Source: Candidatus Enterenecus merdae
Lineage (GTDB): Bacteria > Bacillota > Clostridia > Oscillospirales > Oscillospiraceae
NCBI GenBank assembly: GCA_018716385.1
Contig: DVJZ01000034.1
Span: 1-43,491, forward strand
Direction of reading: 5' to 3'
DNA: 43,491 bases
This document shows, piece after piece, positions 1 through 7,434 of the stretch. Position 1 is the first letter of the stretch; each line of letters opens with the position of its first letter. The notes beneath the pieces are model-generated. The model searched no databases. It saw only the letters and a program-made list of their open reading frames with translations, and was not told the origin of the DNA. The translations under genes were made by a program, and so were the position numbers.

Positions 1-204
1 GGGTATGACGTGACGGCCAGCGGCGACCTGTCCGGCTTTGCCGACGCGGGCAGCGTGTCCAGCTGGTCTGCCGGCGCCCTGTCCTGGGCCAACGGCGCGG
101 GTCTGATCCAGGGGTCCAACAACCAGGTGAATCCCCAGGGCAGCGCCATCCGGGCCCAGCTGGCGGTCATCCTGATGCGCTTTGTGGACAACGTGGCGGT
201 GTGA
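1..204 (+). CDS. C-terminal fragment of an SLH-domain surface protein (5' end outside window)
   Basis: The reading frame is open from base 1 and ends with TGA at 202-204. The visible 67 residues contain one S-layer homology repeat: a segment like FADAGSVSSWSAGALSWANGAGLIQG followed by an NPQGSAIRAQLAVILMRF tail, matching the family pattern F-D-V...W...A...A...G-L-I-x-G...TRAQ-A-V-I-L-x-R. SLH repeats bind pyruvylated secondary cell-wall polymer and anchor exported proteins, so this is the anchor of a surface protein or enzyme. The functional domain lies upstream and cannot be seen. A second SLH protein lies at 12218-13840. Confidence 0.85.
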   Translation, partial: GYDVTASGDLSGFADAGSVSSWSAGALSWANGAGLIQGSNNQVNPQGSAIRAQLAVILMRFVDNVAV

Positions 205-255
205 ATTGAGCCGCTGCAAATCAATGCAGCAGCAGGGGAGTGCTGTGTAGCAACG

Positions 256-289
256 AAAGCCCTCCGGCCGAAATGGCCGGGGGGCTTTT
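256..289 (+). terminator. Intrinsic terminator of the SLH gene
   Basis: Inverted repeat AAAGCCCTCCGGCC (256-269) and GGCCGGGGGGCTTT (275-288) with a 5-nt loop. It runs into TTTT and lies 51 nt after the stop codon. Confidence 0.85.
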
Positions 290-298
290 GCGGGGGGC

Positions 299-327
299 TT
301 GTCTTCCAGAGCAGGATGTGGTACACT
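299..327 (+). promoter_or_regulatory. Sigma-A-type promoter for the tandem membrane proteins
   Basis: TTGTCT (299-304), a 17-bp spacer and TACACT (322-327), with a TG one base before the -10 (extended -10). It sits about 65 bp upstream of the ATG at 393. Confidence 0.6.
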
Positions 328-392
328 CAAGAAAAACTGGCCGGCGGCCCTGCCGTGGGATGCCGGCCCAGGCGTTTAACGGGGGAGAGGGT

Positions 393-1019
393 ATGGGAAT
401 AAAGGCATATCCGGAAGCCGCCAAGGGGCTGTATAAGGTGCTGCTGGGGCAGGCTTTTTCCGCCGCGGCCCAACTGATCTCGATCATGGTGGATGCCACA
501 CTGGGGGGTGTGGCATCCCTGGCGGGGCTGGTGCTCAATCTGATGGGGCTGTATCAGGCCCGGCGGGACGACCGGTATTATGGCGTGGCCTTCCTCCTGT
601 CGGTGGCCACTTTGGTTGGGACTGTGGCCGTCAACCTGGCCATGGGCGCGATGGAGGAGGAACCCGCCCGCCTGGTCAGCACTGTGGCGTCCAACCTGCT
701 CAACCTGCTCAACCTGGCCATCCTTCTGCTGGTGGTAGCGCGCTCGGTCAAGCTGGAGGGCCGGGGGACGCTGACTAGCTTTGGCCGAGGAACCGGCGGG
801 GTGAACATCGCCTGCACCATCGTCACCGGGGCACTGACTGGGATGCTCCTGGTGGAGGGGCTGCCGGCCAGGACCATCCTGGCAGCGGCGGCCCTCACCC
901 TGCTGACAGGGCTGCTGGGTATGGTGATGTACATGGTCTTTCTCCACCGGGCCAGCCAGGCCTTGGGCCAGGGGGCGACTGCCCTGGATGGCGGAGGAGG
1001 ACAATCTGGACGGTTCTGA
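393..1019 (+). CDS. Multi-spanning membrane protein, unknown function (paralogue 1)
   Basis: 208 residues. The ATG at 393 is preceded by GGGGGAGAGG and is preferred over earlier in-frame starts, which lack a ribosome-binding site. The protein is almost entirely hydrophobic, with five or six likely membrane helices, and no catalytic motif is visible. It opens with MGIKAYPEAAKGLYKVLLGQ. The next gene opens with MRGYPEAARGLGKLFLAQ, so the two are tandem paralogues. Both share a loop of the form LIGLYQA(K/R)xDD after the second helix and end in a helix plus a short basic/Ser tail (FLHRASQAL versus FLYRSSKAL). I do not recognise a named family. The adjacent SLH gene and shared promoter suggest a surface or membrane role, but that is inference only. 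Confidence 0.8.
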   Translation: MGIKAYPEAAKGLYKVLLGQAFSAAAQLISIMVDATLGGVASLAGLVLNLMGLYQARRDDRYYGVAFLLSVATLVGTVAVNLAMGAMEEEPARLVSTVASNLLNLLNLAILLLVVARSVKLEGRGTLTSFGRGTGGVNIACTIVTGALTGMLLVEGLPARTILAAAALTLLTGLLGMVMYMVFLHRASQALGQGATALDGGGGQSGRF

Positions 1020-1037
1020 TTGGGGAGGACTGAAGTC

Positions 1038-1586
1038 ATGCGTGGATATCCTGAAGCGGCCCGGGGACTGGGCAAGCTGTTCCTGGCCCAGATCTTGATG
1101 ATTGTGGGTGTGCTCACCACGCCGCTGTTGGTGGGAGTCATCCTGCTGCTGGTGGGCCAGGTGGTGTATCTGATCGGATTGTATCAAGCGAAGATGGATG
1201 ATGAGGGCTATTCAGGTGCGTTTGCCCTGAGGATTATCAGCCTGATCGTCAGTTTCTTGGGCGGCTTCTGGGGAGAGTCATGGATGGGGGACCTGTTTGA
1301 CCTCATTTCGAATATCCTGGGATTTGTCATTCTCTATCTGGTGTGCTCTACGACCGCTCTGCTGGTGGGAAGTCTGGGCTGGAACGATTTGGCGCGCCAG
1401 GGGCACACCGTGTGGATGATCAATCTGGTGTGCACCGTCATCAGTTTGGCCTGCAACCTTCTGATGTTTATCCCGGTGCTGAATCTGCTGGCGATCCCGG
1501 TCTTGCTTGTTACCTCGATCGCCTCTCTCGTAGGCGGAGTGCTGTTCCTGGTCTTTCTCTACCGATCCAGCAAGGCCCTGGCCTAA
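1038..1586 (+). CDS. Multi-spanning membrane protein, unknown function (paralogue 2)
   Basis: 182 residues. The ATG at 1038 follows GGGGAGG by 9 nt and lies only 18 nt after the previous stop, so it is co-transcribed with its paralogue at 393. The N-terminal signature MRGYPEAARGLGKLFLAQ, the LIGLYQAKMDDEGY loop and the C-terminal VFLYRSSKALA match paralogue 1 position for position, while the middle has diverged. About five transmembrane segments are visible, with no active-site motif. A hetero-oligomeric membrane pair is possible but not shown by the sequence. Confidence 0.8.
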   Translation: MRGYPEAARGLGKLFLAQILMIVGVLTTPLLVGVILLLVGQVVYLIGLYQAKMDDEGYSGAFALRIISLIVSFLGGFWGESWMGDLFDLISNILGFVILYLVCSTTALLVGSLGWNDLARQGHTVWMINLVCTVISLACNLLMFIPVLNLLAIPVLLVTSIASLVGGVLFLVFLYRSSKALA

Positions 1587-1600
1587 GTGGGGAAACACCT

Positions 1601-1632
1601 GCGGCCCCAGGCATGTGCCTGGGGCCGCTTTT
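1601..1632. terminator. Bidirectional intrinsic terminator
   Basis: Perfect 12-bp stem GCGGCCCCAGGC / GCCTGGGGCCGC with loop ATGT and TTTT on the plus side. It lies between convergent genes; the stop of the minus-strand DUF4830 gene abuts its right edge, so that gene ends at the hairpin. Confidence 0.85.
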
Positions 1633-2201
1633 CAGGCGGTGGGGCTGGCGGGCTGGCCGCTGGCCGGAGCGGGGGAGGCGCTGGGCAGGGCAGGACTGGC
1701 ACTGGGCGTGCCAGACTGGAGGGCTGGGCTGGACTGGGGCATGGACAGGCCGTGGACAAAGCTGCCGCTGGCCGACTGCACCTGTCCGCCCACCACACGG
1801 TTGCGGTAGATCAGCAGGGCGGCCTGCACCCCCTGCTCCCCGCTGGGGTGGTTGGTGACTTGGTAGACATAGCGCTTCACCCGCTTGCCGCAGTACTGGG
1901 TGAGGTCGAAGCCCTGCTCGGTCTGCAAGGCCAGGTAGGAGGTATAGCTCTCGTCAAAGGTCTCGGGGATGAGCAGCTCCTCGGTGCTGATGGGCTGGGA
2001 GGAGACCTGCCAGCCCAGCCCGGTGAGATAGGCCACCCGGTCATCGTTGTCCCGAATGCCAGACACCTCTGCCATCGTGGTCACCGCCCGCTGTCCCAGG
2101 GTGAGGGCCAGGGCGAGGATGACCGCCAAGCAGCAGCATAGGGTCGTGATGGCGCCGGCCAGCAGGCGCTTTTTCGGGACCTTGGCCGTCAGGATGAACA
2201 T
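1632..2201 (-). CDS. DUF4830-domain protein, single-pass membrane anchored
   Basis: 189 residues from the ATG at 2201, which follows a GGAGTG-type ribosome-binding site. Residues about 10-35 (LLAGAITTLCCCLAVILALAL) form one membrane anchor. The extracellular part carries RVAYLTGLGWQVSSQPIS, IPETFDESYTSYLALQTEQGFDL, GKRVKRYVYQVTNHPSG and ALLIYRNRVVGGQVQS, which I recognise as the DUF4830 pattern common in Oscillospiraceae and Lachnospiraceae. The last 30 or so residues are a Pro/Ser/Ala-rich tail (SPALPSASPAPASG), typical of a disordered surface extension. Biochemical function is unknown. It stands alone, convergent with the membrane paralogues and divergent from rsuA. Confidence 0.82.
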   Translation of the reverse strand: MFILTAKVPKKRLLAGAITTLCCCLAVILALALTLGQRAVTTMAEVSGIRDNDDRVAYLTGLGWQVSSQPISTEELLIPETFDESYTSYLALQTEQGFDLTQYCGKRVKRYVYQVTNHPSGEQGVQAALLIYRNRVVGGQVQSASGSFVHGLSMPQSSPALQSGTPSASPALPSASPAPASGQPASPTA

Positions 2202-2331
2202 GCCGCACCACTCCGTTTCGCAAATTGGTTGGGGTATAGTGATACCTATGTGGATGGGGCGGGAGATATGTTTACCGGGGAGGAAGAAACTTGGGGCGCC
2301 ATGGGTTGTCCGGACGGAAGGAGGAGAGGGG

Positions 2332-3036
2332 ATGCAGCGGCTGGACAAGCGGCTGGCCGACACCGGCCGGTGGAGCCGGAAGCAGGCCAGGCAGCTGATC
2401 CGCGCCGGCCGGGTGGAGGTGGCGGGCCAGGTGTGCCGGGCCCCAGAGCAAAAGGTGGATGGGCAGGCGCCAGTGCGGGTGGACGGGACGGACATCGGCG
2501 GGGCGGGCCCAGTCTACCTGATGCTGTACAAGCCTGCCGGCCTGATCTCAGCCACCCGGGACGCCGGGCAGGAGACGGTGCTCCACCTGCTGCCCCAGCG
2601 TTACCGGCGCATGGGGCTGTTCCCTGTGGGCCGGTTGGACAAGGATACGGAGGGGCTGCTCCTGCTGACCAACGACGGGCCGTTGGCCCACCGGCTGCTC
2701 TCCCCCCGCAGCCATGTGGACAAGGTCTACTATGTGGAGGTGGACGGGGTGCTGGATGAGGGGGACTGCCGGGCGGTGGCGGCAGGGCTGGCCCTGCCCG
2801 ATGGCCTGGCATGCCTGCCCGGGCGGCTGGAACTGCTGGAGGGGGGCGGCCGGGGCTACCTCACCCTCCAAGAGGGCAAGTACCACCAGGTCAAGCGGAT
2901 GATGTTGGCCCTGGGTAAGCCTGTGCGCTATCTCAAGCGGGTGGGCTTTGGCCCTCTCATCCTGGACGAGGAGCTTGGGAAAGGTGGTTGGAGAGCACTA
3001 ACCCAGCTGGAAATCCAGGCTCTTTTTGGGCAATGA
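2332..3036 (+). CDS. rsuA: 16S rRNA pseudouridine synthase, RsuA/RluB family
   Basis: 234 residues. The ATG at 2332 follows GAGGAGAGGG, and upstream in-frame starts have no ribosome-binding site. Residues 1-60 form an S4 RNA-binding domain (RLDKRLADTGRWSRKQARQLIRAGRVEV). The pseudouridine synthase core follows: YLMLYKPAGLISATRD, then FPVGRLDKDTEGLLLLTNDG, whose Asp in the GRLDxxTxGLLLLTNDG motif is the catalytic nucleophile, then KVYYVEVDG and EGKYHQVKRMMLALGKPVRYLKRVGFGPL. The family isomerises U516 of 16S rRNA; RluB paralogues act on 23S rRNA, and the sequence alone does not fix the target with certainty. Length is normal for RsuA. Confidence 0.93.
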   Translation: MQRLDKRLADTGRWSRKQARQLIRAGRVEVAGQVCRAPEQKVDGQAPVRVDGTDIGGAGPVYLMLYKPAGLISATRDAGQETVLHLLPQRYRRMGLFPVGRLDKDTEGLLLLTNDGPLAHRLLSPRSHVDKVYYVEVDGVLDEGDCRAVAAGLALPDGLACLPGRLELLEGGGRGYLTLQEGKYHQVKRMMLALGKPVRYLKRVGFGPLILDEELGKGGWRALTQLEIQALFGQ

Positions 3037-3080
3037 ACCAAAAGTTCTGTCAAAATTCACAAAAAATTTGAAAGAAACTA

Positions 3081-3109
3081 TTGAAATCGGCAAGACAAGC
3101 GGCTATAAT
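3081..3109 (+). promoter_or_regulatory. Strong sigma-A promoter for the PucR-type regulator
   Basis: TTGAAA (3081-3086), a 17-bp spacer and TATAAT (3104-3109). Because the -10 overlaps the ATG at 3108, translation cannot start there, which supports the downstream ATG at 3186. Confidence 0.85.
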
Positions 3110-3185
3110 GAACCTACCGGAACTTTGTCCACCCGCGTCGGAAGGGCGGGCCCTGCCCGTGCGGGAAGAAAGGGGAAATGGAACG

Positions 3186-4277
3186 ATGTCCAGCCGGATT
3201 TTCCAGAGTATCGTGCTGCAGATGAAAGACTGCTCTGACCGGGCTGTGGGAGTTATCGACGAGCAGGGTACCGTGGTGGCCTGCAATGACCTGCCCTGCA
3301 TCGGAGAGAAGTGGGGCAATGTGCCCGCGCTGCTGGCCGCTGAGCAGGACGCGCCTGTGGTGAGCAATGGTTACACGTTTAAGGCCATGCCGGGTTGGAA
3401 CGGCCAGTTTGACTACGCTGCCTTTGCCAAGGGGCAGGATGAGCAGGCAACACTGATATGCTCCATGGCGGCCATTGCCCTAAATGGGGCTAAGACGTAC
3501 TATGAAGAGAAGCACGACCGGGCTACCTTCGTCAAGAATATCCTGTGCGACAACATCCTGTTGGGGGATATTTATGTGCGGGCCAAGGAGTTGCACTTTG
3601 TCTCTGAGGCCCCCCGGGCAGTAATCCTGGTCCGCCAGCTGGGCACGCCAGATGTGGCCGCTGTGGACGTGATCTCCGCTCTGTTCCCCGACCGGCAAAG
3701 CGACTATGTGCTGTCCATCAGCGAGACGGATGTGGCGCTGGTCAAGCAGCTGGGGGAGGGGACGGACGCCCGGGAGGTGCAGAAGATTGCCCAGGCTGTT
3801 CAGGAGGCGCTGGACCGGGAGCTGGGGCTGAAGACGGTGGTGGGCGTGGGCACGGTGGTCAACCATGTCCGGGACCTGGCCCGGGCCTATAAGGAGGCCC
3901 AGGTGGCCATCGACGTGGGCAAGGTGTTTGACAGCGAGCGCTCTATCATCAACTATGAGAACCTGGGCATCGGCCGGCTGATCTATCAGCTGCCCACCAC
4001 CCTGTGCGAGATGTTCCTCCAGGAGGTTTTTAAGAAAAACCCCATCGACGCCCTGGACCAGGAGACCCTGTTTACCATCAACAAATTTTTTGAAAACAAC
4101 CTGAACGTGTCCGAGACGGCTCGGAAGCTGTTTGTCCACCGCAATACCCTGGTCTATCGGCTGGAGAAGATCAAGAAGCTCACCGGCCTGGATCTGCGGG
4201 AGTTTGACGATGCCATCACCTTCAACGTGGCTCTGATGGTCAAGAAGTATCTGGTGTCCCGGGGCATTGACTCCTGA
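3186..4277 (+). CDS. PucR/CdaR-type helix-turn-helix transcriptional regulator
   Basis: 363 residues from the ATG at 3186 (AAAGGGGAAATGGAACG ribosome-binding region). The N-terminal third (AVGVIDEQGTVVACND...) resembles the sensory domain of sugar-diacid regulators, and the middle (AVILVRQLGTPD...VGVGTVVNHVRDLARAYKEAQVAIDVG) is the GGDEF-like domain of that group. Residues about 290-360 (INKFFENNLNVSETARKLFVHRNTLVYRLEKIKKLTGLDLREF) form the PucR C-terminal helix-turn-helix. The ligand is unknown. It has its own promoter and lies directly upstream of ftsE, separated by a hairpin; regulation of the ftsEX unit is possible but unproven. Confidence 0.88.
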   Translation: MSSRIFQSIVLQMKDCSDRAVGVIDEQGTVVACNDLPCIGEKWGNVPALLAAEQDAPVVSNGYTFKAMPGWNGQFDYAAFAKGQDEQATLICSMAAIALNGAKTYYEEKHDRATFVKNILCDNILLGDIYVRAKELHFVSEAPRAVILVRQLGTPDVAAVDVISALFPDRQSDYVLSISETDVALVKQLGEGTDAREVQKIAQAVQEALDRELGLKTVVGVGTVVNHVRDLARAYKEAQVAIDVGKVFDSERSIINYENLGIGRLIYQLPTTLCEMFLQEVFKKNPIDALDQETLFTINKFFENNLNVSETARKLFVHRNTLVYRLEKIKKLTGLDLREFDDAITFNVALMVKKYLVSRGIDS

Positions 4278-4290
4278 GGTGACCGCCTGA

Positions 4291-4326
4291 CGGCGCCGCC
4301 GCGCATTTGACGCGGCGGCGCCGGTT
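4291..4326 (+). terminator. GC-rich terminator hairpin after the PucR-type gene
   Basis: Perfect 13-bp stem CGGCGCCGCCGCG / CGCGGCGGCGCCG with a 7-nt loop, 13 nt after the stop. The following T-run (GTTTGT) is weak, so some read-through is likely. Confidence 0.7.
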
Positions 4327-4414
4327 TGTAATCAGTTGTTTCTTTTTCGCCGGTGGAAGGGGATTGAGTTGACATAATGATGCTGGGGGATTTTCCAGAT
4401 AAGGGGAGATTATG

Positions 4415-4443
4415 TTGACACGCGGGGAATCACCCGATATAAT
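4415..4443 (+). promoter_or_regulatory. Perfect consensus sigma-A promoter for the ftsEX operon
   Basis: TTGACA (4415-4420), a 17-bp spacer and TATAAT (4438-4443): both hexamers and the spacing are canonical. It lies about 58 bp upstream of the ftsE start. Confidence 0.92.
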
Positions 4444-4500
4444 GTAGGATAACGGCGAAGGGCGGCATAAGTGACAAAACGGTTGCAAAGGGGGCCTTCC

Positions 4501-5193
4501 ATGATCCGGCTCATGGATGTATGCAAGGAGTATGACAACGGCACCAAGGCGCTGAACGGCGTCAACCTGCGCATTGACGATGGGGAGTTTGCCTTTCTGG
4601 TGGGACCGTCCGGATCTGGGAAATCCACCATCATCAAACTGATCACGGCGGAGGTGGTCTCCACCTCAGGGCGGGTGATGGTCAACGGCTATAACCTGAA
4701 CAACATCCGCCGCTGGCAGGTTCCCTATATGCGGCGCACCCTGGGGGTGATCTTCCAGGACTTCCGGCTGATTGAGAAGAAAACGGTGTGGGGGAACCTG
4801 GAGTTTGTCATGCGCATCATCGGCGCCACGCCCCGGGAGATGCGCCGGCGCATCCCCTATGTGCTGGACCTGGTGGGACTGGGGGACAAGGCGGAGACCT
4901 ACCCCAATCAGATGAGCGGCGGTGAGCAGCAGCGAGTGGCCATCGCACGGGCGCTGATCAACAACCCCAAGATGATCATTGCCGACGAGCCAACCGGCAA
5001 CCTGGACCCCCAGCGCTCCCTGGAGATCATGACGCTGCTGGAGCGTATCAACTCCATGGGCACCACCATGCTGGTGGTCACCCATGAGAAGGAGCTGGTC
5101 AACCGCTTCTCCAAACGGGTGGTGGCCATCCAGGACGGTGCGCTGATCAGCGACGAGCGGGGGGGCTACTATCAGTATGAAAAATCGGTTTAA
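4501..5193 (+). CDS. ftsE: Cell-division ATP-binding protein FtsE
   Basis: 230 residues, the usual FtsE length. The ATG at 4501 follows AAAGGGGG. Walker A GPSGSGKST is at about residues 35-43, the Q-loop is at VIFQDFRL, the ABC signature is MSGGEQQRVAIARAL and Walker B is MIIADEPTGNLD, followed by the H-loop VVTHE. The start MIRLMDVCKEYDNGTKALNGV is typical of FtsE. FtsE pairs with FtsX and uses ATP to switch on a peptidoglycan hydrolase on the outer membrane face. The ftsX start lies inside the ftsE end (17-nt overlap), so the two are translationally coupled. Confidence 0.96.
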   Translation: MIRLMDVCKEYDNGTKALNGVNLRIDDGEFAFLVGPSGSGKSTIIKLITAEVVSTSGRVMVNGYNLNNIRRWQVPYMRRTLGVIFQDFRLIEKKTVWGNLEFVMRIIGATPREMRRRIPYVLDLVGLGDKAETYPNQMSGGEQQRVAIARALINNPKMIIADEPTGNLDPQRSLEIMTLLERINSMGTTMLVVTHEKELVNRFSKRVVAIQDGALISDERGGYYQYEKSV

Positions 5194-6067
5194 CCTGGGC
5201 TACTTCCTTCGGGAAGGGTTTGGCAGTATCTTCGCCCATGGACTGATGTCCTTTGCCGCGGTATGCATGATCGTGGCCTGTCTGCTCATCATGGGCTCCT
5301 TTGCCCTGCTGGCCATCAACGCCGAGCAGATGCTCAGCCAGGCTGAGGACGACAACGAGTTTCTGGCCATCATCGAAGAGACCTATACCCATCAGCAGAT
5401 TGCCCAGCTCCAGGCCCAAGTGAGCCAGGTGGACAACGTGCTCTCTGTGGAGTTCATCACCCGGGAACAGGCCAAGGAGGAGTACCTGGGGGAGTACGCG
5501 AACGAGGGGCTGTATGCCCAGATCCCGGACGAGGTGTTCCGGGACCGGCTGTCCATCCACGTGGAGGACTTGGAGCAGTTTGACCAGACGGTGGCGGAGG
5601 TGGAGGCCCTGCCTGGGGTGGTGAACATCCGGGCCATGGGTGAGCTGGCCGCGGGCTTTGTCACCGTGCGCAACGTGGCCGCCGCCCTGGCCACCGTCCT
5701 GGTGATCATCCTGGCGGCGGTGTCCCTGTTCATCATCTCCAACACCATCCGGCTGGCCACCTTTGCCCGCCGGGAGGAGATCGGCATCATGAAGATGTGC
5801 GGGGCCACCAACAGCTTTGTCCGTTGGCCCTTTATCTTTGAGGGGCTGATGCTTGGCCTTGCCGGGGCGCTGGTGGCCTTCCTGGTCCAATGGCTCATCT
5901 ACACCGCCGTCTACCGGATGGTGGAGGTCAACGGGGCCATGGGGATGTTTCCCCTGCTGCGCTTTGGCGCCATCGGATGGCCGGTGCTGGGGATCTTCCT
6001 GATGTCCGGGGCGCTCATTGGAGGGTGCGGTTCAGGACTGGCCATCCGCAGGTTCCTGCAGGTTTGA
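5177..6067 (+). CDS. ftsX: Cell-division permease-like protein FtsX
   Basis: 296 residues. A cytoplasmic N-terminus (MKNRFNLGYFLREGFGSIF) leads into TM1 at about residues 22-45. An extracellular domain follows to about residue 165 (EFLAIIEETYTHQQIAQLQAQV ... VEALPGVVNIRAMGEL), then three more helices, with the FtsX-typical cytoplasmic coupling stretch FARREEIGIMKMCGATNSFVRWPFIFEG. This is the four-helix FtsX layout. It couples the FtsE ATPase to an extracellular coiled-coil hydrolase, most likely the M23 protein encoded 14 nt downstream. Confidence 0.95.
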   Translation: MKNRFNLGYFLREGFGSIFAHGLMSFAAVCMIVACLLIMGSFALLAINAEQMLSQAEDDNEFLAIIEETYTHQQIAQLQAQVSQVDNVLSVEFITREQAKEEYLGEYANEGLYAQIPDEVFRDRLSIHVEDLEQFDQTVAEVEALPGVVNIRAMGELAAGFVTVRNVAAALATVLVIILAAVSLFIISNTIRLATFARREEIGIMKMCGATNSFVRWPFIFEGLMLGLAGALVAFLVQWLIYTAVYRMVEVNGAMGMFPLLRFGAIGWPVLGIFLMSGALIGGCGSGLAIRRFLQV

Positions 6068-6081
6068 AAAGGAGGCGTCAT

Positions 6082-7311
6082 ATGAACAAGAGAACGCAGC
6101 GTGTGATCGTGATCGTGCTGGCTCTGGCTATGCTGGCCTCGGTGCTGGTCCCCGCCTTGGGGGTACTGGCGTCGGCGTCTATCACTCAGAGCGACATTGA
6201 CGATCTGGAAAACCAGCTCAATAGCATCAGCCAGCAGAAGGAGAACGTGGAGGCCGAGCTGGAGGCCATCCAGGACGACCTGACCCAGGCGGAGGAGCAG
6301 GTGAACCTGATCCAGAGCCAGATCCTGCTCACCGAGGAGCAGATCGCCGCCAGTCAGCTGCTGCTGGATGAGTATGACGCTCAGATTGCGGAAAAGGAGG
6401 GCGAAATCGCCCAACTTGAGGAGCAGGAAGCGGAGCAGTATCAGGAGTTTTATGCCCAGGTGCGCTGGCTGGAGGAGACAGGGCCCGTTTCCTATCTGGC
6501 CGTCTTTTTCGAGGCGTCCAGCTTCTCTGAGATGCTGGACTGCGCCATGTTGATCCTGGATATCATGGATTACAGCGAGCGGATCATCACTCAGCTGGAG
6601 CAAACCCAGGCGGCGCTGGCCGAGGCCTGGAGTGAGCTTCAGGCCTCCCGGGACGCCCAGGCGTTGGTGCAGGCGGGGCTGGAGGAGCAGCAGGCGGAGC
6701 TCACCGTCCAGCGGCAGCAGGCCCAGGCGCTGTACGCCAGTATCGCCGAGACGCAGGCGGAGTTGGCGGCCAAGGCTCAGCGGCTGGCGGCAGCCGAGGA
6801 GGAGATCGCTGCGGCGCTGGAAGAGGCAGAGAAGAAGTACGCCGAACAGATCGCCCAGGCCAACCAGAGCAACGACGGGGTGTATGCCTGGCCCCTGCCC
6901 GGTTACTACAGCATCTCCTCTCGCTTTGGCTACCGCATCCATCCCATCTACGGCTATTCGGACAACCACCGAGGCAATGACATCCCTGCCCCCGGCGGTA
7001 CGCCCATCCTGGCCGCCCAGAGCGGTGTGGTCACTGTGTCCCGATACAACGCCTCCTACGGCAACTACTGCATCATCAACCACGGCAACGGCTATTCCAC
7101 CCTGTACGCCCACATGAACAGCCTTCCCACCGTGTCCGAGGGGGAGATGGTGAGCAAGGGCCAGGTGATCGGCTATGTGGGCACCACCGGGGACTCCAGC
7201 GGCAACCATCTGCACTTTGAGCTGCGCATCGGCAGCGGCCTGGGGGATTCCCTGTCCCTCTACCCCGGCATGACCTTCTATTGGGGCGGCTACCCCATCC
7301 AGGGCGGTTGA
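6082..7311 (+). CDS. EnvC/PcsB-like murein hydrolase: signal peptide, coiled coil, M23 (LytM) domain
   Basis: 409 residues. The ATG at 6082 follows AAAAGGAGG. A signal peptide covers about residues 1-32. A long heptad-rich coiled coil occupies about 35-270 (DIDDLENQLNSISQQKENVEAELEAI...), broken by the segment FYAQVRWLEETGPVSYLAVFF, the usual hairpin region of FtsX partners. The C-terminal M23 domain keeps all zinc/catalytic positions: H296 and D300 (NHRGND), H344 (YAHM) and H378 (HLHFE). An intact active site makes this an endopeptidase rather than a pure activator. Its position 14 nt behind ftsX points to control by FtsEX at the septum. Confidence 0.92.
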   Translation: MNKRTQRVIVIVLALAMLASVLVPALGVLASASITQSDIDDLENQLNSISQQKENVEAELEAIQDDLTQAEEQVNLIQSQILLTEEQIAASQLLLDEYDAQIAEKEGEIAQLEEQEAEQYQEFYAQVRWLEETGPVSYLAVFFEASSFSEMLDCAMLILDIMDYSERIITQLEQTQAALAEAWSELQASRDAQALVQAGLEEQQAELTVQRQQAQALYASIAETQAELAAKAQRLAAAEEEIAAALEEAEKKYAEQIAQANQSNDGVYAWPLPGYYSISSRFGYRIHPIYGYSDNHRGNDIPAPGGTPILAAQSGVVTVSRYNASYGNYCIINHGNGYSTLYAHMNSLPTVSEGEMVSKGQVIGYVGTTGDSSGNHLHFELRIGSGLGDSLSLYPGMTFYWGGYPIQGG

Positions 7312-7353
7312 GTCCTGGAGTGGGTGTCTGAGCCTAAAGGGCGCGGACACCAC

Positions 7354-7383
7354 GAGAGGCGCAGGCCGCGGCCTGCGCCTCTC
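7354..7383. repeat. Perfect 15-bp palindrome in the M23-S41 intergenic gap
   Basis: GAGAGGCGCAGGCCG is followed directly by its exact reverse complement, with no loop. It sits 42 nt after the M23 stop and about 36 nt before the S41 ribosome-binding site. No T-run follows, so it is not a standard terminator; an RNA-stabilising or attenuating hairpin is possible. Confidence 0.75.
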
Positions 7384-7434
7384 AGCTATCCCGGAGGATG
7401 CCGGGACATCATCCAACCCAAGGAGGCCAAGGAT

